DNA from: Linum tenue
Taxonomy: Eukaryota; Streptophyta; Magnoliopsida; Malpighiales; Linaceae
Assembly (NCBI GenBank): GCA_946122785.1
Contig: CAMGYJ010000008.1
Coordinates: 55,438,963-55,502,962, forward strand
Direction: 5' to 3'
Length of the DNA stretch: 64,000 nt
Position numbers and translations under genes: made by a program
Shown here: piece by piece, positions 1 to 10,164 of the stretch
Numbering within the stretch: position 1 is the first letter of the stretch
How the letters are laid out: the number at the start of each line of letters is the position of its first letter
The notes under the pieces: generated by a model
Databases searched by the model: none
The model's input: the letters and a program-made list of their open reading frames with translations, nothing else
Told to the model about the DNA's origin: nothing

Positions 1-1199
1 TGCAAATAGAGTGAAAAGTAAGTAATTATATTATTTTAAAATAGATTTTAAAAATAGATTTTAAGATTACAAAATAGATTTTAAAATTTTAAAATATTAT
101 CATAAAATAATAAAATAAATATTACTATATAATAATAAATATACTTTACTAAAAATAGTTATTATATAATAATGCTCAAATAATAATTAATTATAACAAT
201 TGTATAATCATTGATCGAGCAATCTCAAAACTCGAAGCTCAACTTGTAACTGGTCATCCTATATAGGGTTTTCGTGTCTAGTTTAATCTTAAATTGTCAA
301 ACACGTCCGAATTTGTAAGTTTTAACTATTTAGTCAAATAAACTGAGTTAACCAAACAATTTCTCTCTATCTTTTCCACAAACACTTCGTATCTCTAATT
401 TTCAATGCAAATTCGATTCAACCAAGAGATCTAGATTTGACTTGACGAACATTGATAAACTTGTTTCCAGAGTCAAATGGTCAACCCCGAATAATGTTTA
501 CATTAATGATATTTATAAAAAGAAGAAATTGATAATATTAATTATTATATAATTATATATAACACAATTAGAAAAACAAAATTCCATAATTTCCCCCTCC
601 CCCTCTCTTCCTTCCTTCCCTTGCACCCCAATTTGGGGGGTAAGCCGAAACAGTAAATTTGCACTCCCGTTTTGCACCCCCCTACTGTTCCAAATTAACC
701 AAACAGGTGCAAATGTGTTGGAAATTGTATTTACCCCTCACATTTGCACCCTCCTCCCATTTACCCCTCTTCCCAAACAGAGTGTAAAAACACAGAAATT
801 ATAAATGAAGGATATAATTATCAAATTAGAAAAAGGCAGCAAAAATAATTGGAAAAAGAATGCTTGCGAGCGAGGGAGGGAGAGAGAGATTGGGGGAAAA
901 TGATAATAGAAAAGCAGAGAATAAAAAGAGACCGGATGTTGACAAATATCGTGTCACTGTTCTTAGAAGGTCGTTTGTTTGTGTAAAAAGATTTCTTATC
1001 TGGGATCTCTCTCTGTCTCTCTCTTACATAAAATAAAAATAACTATCTTTTCTACCTTTGTCTCTCTAAGTATCATTTTTTTTTTTTCCTTTCCTCCTTT
1101 CTTTCCTCTTGTTGTTGCTGTTTCCTGGTGTTCTTGTTGTCGTTGAGAGAGAAAGTGAGACTTAGGGATATAGAGAGAGAAAGAGAGGAATAGTGGCCC
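1..1199. other. AT-rich upstream region of the DUF863 gene
   Basis: No gene is visible. The first 150 bases repeat short A/T blocks around the core aaaatagatttta. Bases 600-780 are C-rich with several copies of tttgcacc and ttacccct. Bases 1010-1200 are a CT/GA-rich tract typical of plant core promoters and 5' leaders. The promoter of the downstream gene should lie here, but I cannot fix a TATA box or a transcription start. Confidence 0.4.
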
Positions 1200-1484
1200 A
1201 GCAGATCGAAATCTCCTTTTATTCAATTGAGAAGAGACGATCTAAGCCCTTTCAATGGAGTTAGAGCAATACCCACTCTCTGTTATTGCTTTTCTTCTTG
1301 TCCTTTGAGCTCCTTCCCTCTCGTTTTCTTTTCTTCTCTCCTTACTTTTCTCTGATAGTGCCAGTCTCTTGTGAGAGAGTCTTGGAATTTTTCTTTGTCT
1401 GATGTAGAAGTTGGGACTGTCGAATGATTGTATGCTTCTAGGATTCTTGAGTTGAAATGAGATAAAAAGAGGTGCGGGTCTGAG
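1200..1484 (+). other. Probable non-coding leader exon of the DUF863 gene
   Basis: The stretch ends in a good donor site (gag|gtaata at 1482-1490). The matching acceptor (tactgccag at 3019-3027) lies just two bases before the start codon of the DUF863 protein. A leader intron is common in long plant genes. The 5' edge is not determined. The exon contains the short upstream reading frame listed next. Confidence 0.5.
1255..1308 (+). promoter_or_regulatory. Upstream ORF of 17 codons in the leader exon
   Basis: An ATG in the predicted leader exon opens a short frame that reads MELEQYPLSVIAFLLVL and stops at TGA. If the leader is transcribed from upstream of 1255, this frame would be met before the main start codon and could lower its translation. 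This is inference. There is no comparative evidence that the peptide is conserved. Confidence 0.3.
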
Positions 1485-3027
1485 GTAATATTAATTTCTC
1501 TTATGAGTACTTTGATTTTGTTCTTTTCTAATTAGAATTTTTTTTTGGGTTTAATTTATTTTGTTTAATGATTTTGTCAATTGGGGTTTGCTTTAATATG
1601 TTCTTTTGGGGATGGGTTTCGTATCTCTTATCATTTTGGTGAATTTGGGTTGAGGGTTGAGGTCTTGTGGGCAATTCAGATTATGCATTTCTGGGCGCCT
1701 GACTTAGTTTCCATTTTATGTTTGTTTGTTTCTTTTGGCAGCCTTGATTGCCAATAGGATTTGGTTATGTGTGGGGTTTTAGAAGTTTCTGTTGTGAAAG
1801 CTGGGGCACTTCTACTGCTCATATTTGCTAGTAATCTTTTGTTAATTAAGATTGTATGCTTGTAGAGGATCTGTCTGTTCACACTGAAATGTCTGATTTA
1901 TTCTGTACATCAGGGATTTCTCTGTCGTCTTATAGCTTTTTGATATTATTGACTTGAGTGCCGGTAGTAATGGTTTGTATTGTATTCTAATTTTGCTCCC
2001 TTCTTAGGTTTAGTGAAACCAATCGACTAACTAGGCTGTCGGAACGTCTCAACGTTTCTTCCCATGTTCAGATTAAGGTTTCTGATTGTAATGTATATGG
2101 TCACTGTTAGCCTAATCAGTTCCCTTTAACTGTTTTAGCTTGTTGAAGTAGGTAGATGATTTATGTCAGCAAAACGTTGATAGTTCACCCTGGTTTTGAG
2201 CTGTGTTAGTTGTTAGTTAGTGTAATTTAACCAGCTTATCAGAAAGGCAAATAGGCCTAGTTTCCCGACCTGTCACACCAACAAAATTTGTAAGTTCTGT
2301 TTGTTGTTAATGTATGCTGCATTTGGAACAGTTGTTATGGAATCATCCGGATTTAGGAAATCGCTTGTGTGTTTGTGGAAATCGAACAGTAGTGACTTTC
2401 ATAACGAAGTTACCTATTTGAGTTTATAAACTTAGGAATTTTAATTGGGGGTGAAGTGAATTTCAGATGGGAATTGGTCATTCGGGATCTAAAAAGAAGT
2501 TCAGTTACATAACCATAATATCTGTTGGCCATGTTTTTTTCTTTTTTCTTTTTTCTTTTTTGTGGCATCTGTTGGCCATTTTTCTCTTGGCTGTTGCGAA
2601 TTTCTTGAACACAAGTTGTCTGGATGTTTTGGTACTCCGGCGGGCTGATTCCATTCCCACATTGAAACCAGCCCTAGAGAAAGCAGGAGATTGTAGGGTT
2701 ACTTATACATGGTTTTTGAGTGTCGTTTGGGTTGTTCATGTAGGTGGTTTTCCAAAAGCTTATGGTGGTTGGATCGATAGCCTGTAAAATAGAACTCAGG
2801 TTAGCGCAAACGAAGTACTTGTTTACTAGAGTTCATAAATTCTTTGAATGTGAAAAAAGTCAACAGTTCTGTGGCTTTGCATCAGTTTCCAGTATCATAC
2901 ACATATCTCCAACAGTCTTCTCTTCCTTCTCTCTTATGAAATCACATACTGTCTTTTGAGGAAACTCTCCTGTATGCAACTAATAGTTTCTTGTAATGTA
3001 TTTGACATTCATCACTCCTACTGCCAG
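1485..3027 (+). other. Probable leader intron
   Basis: This T-rich sequence of about 1.54 kb is bounded by gtaata and tactgccag. Open frames inside it (for example at 2467-2787) have no recognisable protein character and are dominated by polypyrimidine runs, so I read the block as intron. Confidence 0.5.
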
Positions 3028-3029
3028 GA

Positions 3030-6000
3030 ATGGGAACCAAAGTGCAGTGTGAAAGCTACTTTCCGGGACATTTTCAAATGAGGGATCTTAGTGATGAGTC
3101 TAACAGTTGTAGCTGGCCCCTATATTATGGAGATAAAACCTTCACAAATGGTCAGTACTACAATGGTTTCATGCCAAAGGCAATCACGGACACTTATTCA
3201 GGGTATGATAAGGACTTAGTAAAGAGGACAATGCTCGAGCATGAGACCATATTCAGGAACCAGGTATACCAGAATTTGTATTTTTCGCCTGAGATGCTGA
3301 TTTACTCTTGTTAAATTATCTGATTTCAAATTTATATCTCCCTGTCCATTCAGCTGTACGAGCTTCACCGCCTCTACAGAATACAAAGGGACTTGATGGA
3401 TGAAGTGAAAAGGAAGGAAACACCACAGAAAAGTCGAGTGCAGGTCGATGCATCACTGTCATCAAGCCCCTTAGCATCTCAAGTTACATCTGAAGATGCT
3501 AGGAAATGGCATATCCCTGGCTTTCCACTGGGAAATTCTGTTTCTGCTCGACCATCTACTTCTGCCATTGAGAATATTAATTCACCGTTAAGTTCCGTCA
3601 GAGGAAGCAGCACATATGCCAGTCCCTTTCCATATAAGAATGGTAGTACTTCAAAGGATGTTGAGATATTGGAGTCGAGACCCACAAAGGTGAGGAGAAA
3701 GATGTTCGATCTCCAGCTTCCGGCCGATGAGTACATAGATACTGAAGAAGGGGCACCAAACAATGTGTCTGGAAAAGCAAATCAGCTGGTCAAGGGAAAT
3801 CTGAGTAATATTTCTAAGAACGGTTTCAGCCAGAATAATTGCCAGGATAATGGTTCACTGTCTGAATCATGTTTAAGGGGCAAAACTAGTATGGCTGATT
3901 TGAATGAACCAATTGTGATTGAAGAAACTAATCCTTCTGAACATGTTAGTATTCTTGGTGATACCCCTTTCCATGGGGAGGTTAGAGGTACAGATTTGGA
4001 TGGTAAGCAGAAGTCACGACTCAGAGGTTCTCCGGATGAGACACCTCATCGTGGGAGTGATAATGGGCCTTTGACTAGACCTGATCATCAGAGTAATGGA
4101 ATTGGGAAGCAGTGGTTGACTCATGTTGGTGAAGCAGGTAAAATATTATAGCTGTGGAGTTCACTGTTCATTGAATTGCCTTTTCATCACTACTAACGAT
4201 ATAACGATAACTATGTATTTTTATTGAATAAATTTATGTTCGTTATTGCAGGACATGCTATAAACAATCTCAAATCTGTTTCTGAGACTCTTCAGGCCGA
4301 AAGGTTCCCGTCATCTTCTCGGTCGATGCAGGCCCTACCCAATGACAGAGCTCTTGAACCTCCAAACTTTTCAGTTACTGATCAAAAGAAGAATCAGTCG
4401 AGAGATAGAAGCAGTCATGGTGTAGACCTTTCAGAAAGAAGTCCTGATGATTCTAATAATAGTTGTCACCGAGCGGTTATTGCTTCCGGTATATCCAATC
4501 CATATCTGTTTGCACCTGATTTGAGCAAGTCTTGGTCTCACTCTGCTTTGTCTTGGGAAAAGCCTACTGGAATCTTGAACCAGAATGGTATCTCCGTTCA
4601 ATTGCATCCTCATTTGAATTCCTCATCTGCAACATTGAGTAAGAGTTCTCAGTCATCAACTCAAAGCAATGGGATATTTGGAGATCGATGGAACTGGAAC
4701 AACACCAGCTCTACATCTAACCATAAATATGGGAATGAAGTGTCTAACCAAAATGGATATTACCACGGAATTTCTACAGGGTTGAAGGAACTACAGTTTT
4801 CTATTCCTTCAGGAAGTTATGGCCACGTGAACTGTGGTACTGCTGACAATGCAGCAGCTCAAGAGCAGCTAATCAATCATGCTTCAGTTAAGTTCTATAA
4901 GAATTCGAGTTACATGGATTTGAAGCCCATTAAAGATGTGAACTTGAATGTGGCAATATCAAATGGGTTATCAAATCAGGAGGCTAATCGGCACGGTATT
5001 GAGATCATTGATTTGGAAAGAAAGGATGACGAAAATCTTTCTTCTTTGCCTTGGCTAAGGGGTAAGCCGACTTTCAAAAGTGAGGCATCTAGTACTGAGA
5101 TGGTTCTCAATGCTGGGAAATTGAGTTTCTTGGATTCCTCCCAAAATCTCACAGACAAAAGTTTTAGGGGTTCTTTTCATCCTGTCTGGCAGGGTAAGAA
5201 ATTAGCTTCTCATTCTATTAATCCTGATGCCACTAGGATTGAAGTTAGGGAGTCTGCTGCTTGCCGAAAAATTCTTGGTTTCCCCATTTTTCAAAGTGCA
5301 CATGCTCCCAAGACAGAGTCTCTGTCTTTCACTTCTCCTTATTGCTCCATTGCTACTCCATCCGAAACAGAGGCAGGAAACAAGGTAAAAAATATACTGT
5401 TCGATATGAACATGCCCTTTGATGATCTGGCAGCTGTTGCTGATTTTGCTCAGAAGGCCTCTGATGAAGTCGAACTTGTCAATAATGGGAAAGATACCAA
5501 GAAAGTTTCCAACTTCAGATGTGAGATTGACTTGAACTCTTGTGTCAGTGAAGATGAAGCTGCTTTACTCTCTTCCGTTCCTTATTGCAAAGAGAAGACT
5601 GTAACAGGAATTGACTTGGAAGCTCCAATAGTTCCCGAGATTGAGGAGAATGTCGCAAAGGTTGATAAAGAACCTTCATTATCAAGCCATCAAGAATCTG
5701 AAATACAACTAGATGAATTCGTCAGAGTAGCAGCTGAGGCAATAGTTTCCATCTCATCATCGTCTGCCCCCCAAGATCGAGCAGAAAGTGCTAGCTGTAC
5801 CCTTCATTGGTTTGCAGAAATAATCTCCTCTTGTGGGGATGACTTGGAAAGCAAGTTTAAAGCTCTCTCCAGAGTAGACAATAATGATTTGTCTTCCTTT
5901 GAAGAATTTGATTACTTCGAGCTGATGACTCTGAAATTGACAGAGATCAAAGAAGAAGATTACATGCCGGAGCCTCTTGTCCCAAAAGACTTGATATTGG

Positions 6001-6449
6001 AGGTGACGGGCCCCAGCATTGTGGTTCCCACTAAATCACGAAGGGGTAATGTGAGGAGAGGAAGGCAGAGACGGGATTTTCAAAGGGACATCCTTCCTGG
6101 GCTTGTATCTCTTTCTAGGCATGAGGTAACTGAAGATATTCAGACGTTTGGTGGGCTAATGAGAGCTACGGGTCATGCTTGGCAGTCGGGATTACTGAGG
6201 AGGAACTCGACTAGAAGTGGGTGTGGAAGAGGAAGGAGGCGGTTGGTGGTTAGTCCTCCTCCACCTCCAACGCCTCCGGTAGTGGTGGCTGTAAGTCCGC
6301 TAACCCCTTGTGCTCCGCTGATTCATCAACTGAGTAGTATTGAAGTGGGAATGGAGGATAGAAGCCTAAGAGGTTGGGGAAAGACAACTAGGCGTCCACG
6401 CAGGCAAAGGTGCCCAGCTGGTAATCTTCCAACTCTCCCTGTGACCTAA
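3030..6449 (+). CDS. DUF863 family protein, three coding exons, 1,071 aa
   Basis: Coding exons are 3030-3263, 3354-4137 and 4252-6449. The junctions cag|gtatac, ttcag|ctg, gcag|gtaaaa and tgcag|gac keep one frame through 1,071 codons. The start MGTKVQCESYFPGHF and the segment YELHRLYRIQRDLMDEV, which is formed only after removal of the first coding intron, are hallmarks of the plant DUF863 family. The C-terminal quarter carries the other family block: LHWFAEIISSCGDDLE, then FDYFELMTLKLTEI, then an Arg-rich stretch (RRGNVRRGRQRRDFQRDILP) and a GLMRATGHAWQSG motif. The basic tail suggests nuclear location. The middle is Ser/Asn-rich and probably disordered. It contains several DLN-type peptides (MADLNEP, EIDLNS) of a kind that resembles EAR repression motifs. 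The biochemical function of the family is unknown. Length is normal for the family and there is no lesion. Arabidopsis At1g69360 is the likely relative, from memory. Confidence 0.93.
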
Positions 6450-7322
6450 AATTACAAATGAGACGCCTTCTTCGCCTGGTGAAAATTCTATAAATGGAAA
6501 AAAGCATTGGAGTGGGTAACATTTTTCTGCTGGCTCTCCGGGGATTGAGTTTTCTTGTGATCAACCGTGGGGATTTCCTTGTACATTCCTTAGTCCAGAA
6601 TCCCGGGTCTCCTTGGCTTCTTTCCATGGGTGACTTGCCACCAACCTTCTACCACTTGTAAATAATGTCAGCATTCAAGATTCATACTGCCAGGATACAT
6701 TTCTGGGCAGCAGCAGCGTAGTTCGGTTTGAGTCAGCAAAGAGAGGGAAAAGCACCATACTTGGTTTCTCAAAGAGTCATCATAATCTCTGGTGATAGAG
6801 ATAGAGAAAGAGGGACGCAGTATAACTGCTTGTGATTGATTGCATTCTTCTTCGATTCAAGAGGGCAAGGCAAACAAAGCTGACATTGTTTGTAATAACT
6901 GTAGATTCCTTAGAATGGCTGCGTTGTTTTTTCTCTTTTCACTACGGGTGTTCCAGTGAATTATGGTTCTACATAACAGAGAATGGATGAGGAAAGCTTT
7001 TCAGCCTGTGTTTTATTTTGGGCGCCAACTTGACAACTATTAGAGGATAAACCCACCATAAATAAATGACAGAAACGTGTGTACTTTCCAATACAGAGGT
7101 TTTGTTGCTGGCAGATCTTCTGCATGTACTTTGTTTTTCCTAGATTGGGTTCTTTTACTTGCATGGAAGTAGGAATCCGGAAGTAACACAATGTCGAGGA
7201 AAGGTGGGAAGAATTTATAATGTGGGAATTCGACCATTGCAGTTCTGGGAAAGGAAGAAATTCTGGCCAACCAGCCAGAAACATTCGTCCAAGTCTCAGG
7301 GAAGGGAGGGAAGGGAAATTGT
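6450..7322 (+). other. 3' untranslated and downstream region of the DUF863 gene
   Basis: The 3' UTR should lie in the first several hundred bases. T-rich stretches at 6880-6940 and AATAAA-like words near 7050 are candidate processing signals, but none is decisive. No other gene is seen before the hAT insertion at 7323. Confidence 0.4.
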
Positions 7323-8492
7323 CAATTGTTGTCAAAAGCGAACCGGAGTATGGCCCGATAATGTGAACGGCTCGATCTTTAGCGGTCCAACCGACATTAA
7401 ACCGTTTAAAAACCGTTAGAAAGCCGGTACCTAATAAATAATCAGTATAAATTGTGGACACTTATTAATCATGGTAAACCATGACTAAATTAGTAAATTA
7501 CAGTCTTAACTCTTAACAATTCTAAAACATAAGTACCAAAAGTTCAAGAATCCAATTCCAAACCACCATATTGTTCAAAAATAAAAGCAATGTCACACGA
7601 GTCTGAACATGAAAAAAGAGTCTCAAACATGGAAACCACTGAAAGTCTCAAACTCAAACAACTATCAAATACAACTTCAACATCATATCATTCACCACCA
7701 CTAGCATAAGATGAATCACTGCTTGAAGACGACATGCCAAATCAATATTCGTATTTTCTCTATTCTCTACCAAACAAATGAAAATTAACATTGAAATCAA
7801 AATGATGCAAACAAAATATTTAAATTACAATCAACCAGAAATTAACTTACCACGAGCAGGAGGTGAGACGGCTAGTGGGAGATGTTGCGGACTGTGGAGG
7901 TGAGATGGCTGGAGCAGGGCAGTGGTTGGGGGAGATGTTGCGACAGGGGCAGGGAGCTGCTTGCGACGATGGCGACGGGGACAGAAGCGCCGGGAGCGGG
8001 GAGCAGCTTGCTACGACAAGGACTGGCGATGACGAGCTGCTTGCGGCGATGGCGATGGGATGGAAGCGCTGGGAGCGGGGAGATGCTCACTACGACAAAG
8101 CGATGCGATGGCGAGCTGATTGAGGATGGCGATGCCGTCGGGATGCGCCGACGTTGGGACAAGATGGTTGACGGCGGCAGGGTGGCGCCGCTCTCCCTCT
8201 GTAGTTCTAGGGTCGAAATCCGAAAACGAAGAAATGAAATTGTAGTTAGGGTTTTGTTTGACTGCCCCAGACCCACGATTGGCCTACTCGATTTTAATTA
8301 TTTTTTTTTAGGTAAAGCAAACGGCCGAACCGCGCGACCGGCTTTAGCGGCTTGAGGGGTTAACCGCTTCGGCCGCTCGCCGGCCGCTGCATAAACCCGT
8401 AGCGGTTAAATAGCTGATCCGAGCCGGTTTTACGCTCGGGTGGCGGTTTTGGCGGTCCGGTCGGCCGGCTCGGTTCGACTTTGACAGCACTG
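7323..8492. mobile_element. Non-autonomous hAT element with 8-bp target duplication
   Basis: The 1,170-bp insertion is flanked by a perfect 8-bp duplication, gaaattgt, at 7315-7322 and 8493-8500. Its ends are imperfect inverted repeats: CAATTGTTGTCAAAAGCGAA at the left, and the complement of CAGTGCTGTCAAAGTCGAA at the right. These match the hAT pattern CA-N4-TGTCAAA. The interior has two parts. One is GC-rich (7850-8480, with many CGG and GCCGG words). The other is an AT-rich half with no transposase motif. On the minus strand the GC-rich block ends in a plausible donor (cgtg|gtaagt near 7850), so it looks like a first exon or leader kept after internal deletion, or captured host DNA. Confidence 0.85.
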
Positions 8493-8641
8493 GAAATTGT
8501 ATTGCCAGGACGGACGGAAGAAAGGAATGCATTGTGGGAAATTTTGGCAGGAGCAAGTTGTTTAGTGGTTGGTGGAATTGGCCAGTACCAGCTGGACACT
8601 TGTTTGGCTGTCCCCATTAGAATTGTGTGGTGCTTCGGATC

Positions 8642-9036
8642 GGATATGGTCCTCCCACCTACTATTGGGTGGACGTTTTGTCAGCGAATAATATGATATT
8701 TGTATAATGATAATATAGTATACGATTTACAGGAATACATATTCGATCAACAAGAAAAATGTATTCTTATAATAGATAGTAGTATGAAATCAAGCCTTCA
8801 ATAATACAATATTCTCATAACATAAATATCATAAATCCTTCAAGAATATCATATTCTCATAACATAAATATCATATTCTTGAAAGTTTGATTTCATACTA
8901 CTATCTATTATAAGAATACATTTTTCTTATTCGACAAATATATATTCCTGTAAATCGTATATTATATTATTATTACACAAATCATATTCTCCATTGTGAA
9001 GACGTCCTCCCAACATTAGGTTGGAGAACCTTATCT
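8642..9036. mobile_element. Fold-back miniature inverted-repeat element
   Basis: The two halves are complementary over roughly 150 bases each. The outer ends are GGATATGGTCCTCCCACC at the left and the complement of AGATAAGGTTCTCCAACC at the right. The inner arms contain the complementary block tactatctattataagaat at both 8770 and 8900. The loop holds a short direct repeat, tctcataacataaatatcat. There is no coding capacity. I could not find a convincing target duplication, so the superfamily is open. Confidence 0.65.
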
Positions 9037-10119
9037 TTTCTCGTGGCAGTAAATAAAGGTTGACTAAAGAGAGAATCTTTTGGAAAATTCATGAAGAGGT
9101 CCTTGAATATGAGAATCGTTTCTCTGCCCTCTATTTATCCCATGTATTCATATCACTATTCTTCACTGCAGAAGGTATTTAACGTATTTTCTTTGTGATG
9201 GTTACAGTTTACAAGACTTGCTTTGCATCCTGACATTTTCTTTGTTTAGGTTATACGCACCCTTCTGCTATATCTTTATCAAACATTTTTCTTTACTATT
9301 TTTTTACATAAAAATATTATTCTGTTAAAATTTTCATCCAAAAAATCATCAACAATGGTAATTTGAGGGACACAAATGTTAAAAATATCTCTAATAATAT
9401 CACTTAGCATTTCCCCTCTTTTTATAGCCCAATACCTCTAATAATTTCACTCGAAATTTTAAAGAGACCTATAGAAATAAATGAATGAGGAAAATTGACA
9501 CTTTCTCTTCCATTTTATCGAGGACAGATTGTCCAAACCAAATTTGATCGTGGTTGGCCATTTTATATAAAATATTTTACCGATGACATGTTTGATAAGT
9601 TTTCCAAATTACAAACATATATTTGATGTAAAAAAATAATAGAAAAGCACATTTGATAAAAATGAATATTAAAATGATATATTATAATAATCCTATTTAA
9701 TGATATATTTAGTTATCTTGAAAACCAATATGGTTTGCATCCTCGTGTTTGTATGCATCGTTTTGGTTATCTTACATACTCTTGAACATATATTCACAAT
9801 ACATTTTATTGCATCAATAGTTGGTCGTACCCAACAAAGGAAAAGTGTTAGCATGCTAGCCTTTTCCAATCAATGGAGAAACCAGATCATTCGAAACTCC
9901 ACACAACAATTCGAGTCTCAAAGCACCACTACACCATAAGCAATAACACCAACAACAACTAGAACTGTCACCGCGAGGTCGAGAGACCAAGTCTAAAAGG
10001 TGATTCCTTAACTTCGAGAGGAGATCAACCCACCCACCTTACCCTTCGATCCCATAATCACTTCGACAAAGCATTTTGGTAATTTCGTTCCCCTATCATT
10101 TTACCTTTCCCACATTGAG
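9037..10119. other. AT-rich stretch without recognisable gene
   Basis: A 79-codon open frame at 9700-9939 has no recognisable motif and is hydrophobic by composition only. From about 9940 the sequence becomes C-rich and leads into the polypurine tract of a retroelement, so the last 150 bases are probably retroelement-internal DNA. Confidence 0.3.
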
Positions 10120-10164
10120 GACAATGTGTTCCTTAAATGTGGTTGGGGGGGGGGGGGGGGGGGT
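10110..10164 (+). other. Polypurine tract of a Ty3/gypsy element with a 19-base G run
   Basis: The phrase cacattgaggacaatgtg followed by a G-rich tract is the usual end of the internal region of plant Athila/Tat-like elements on the plus strand. Here the tract has become an uninterrupted run of 19 G (10145-10163). The LTR should start immediately after it, at tgcatgaatac. Confidence 0.5.

Noticed and set aside
2467..2959. Open frames in the predicted leader intron of the DUF863 gene
   Set aside because: T-rich translations with Phe/Leu runs, no motif, and located between good splice sites.
7863..8556. Overlapping frames of up to 157 codons on both strands
   Set aside because: They lie in the GC-rich interior of a hAT element, where stop codons are rare. 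No domain or start context supports a gene.
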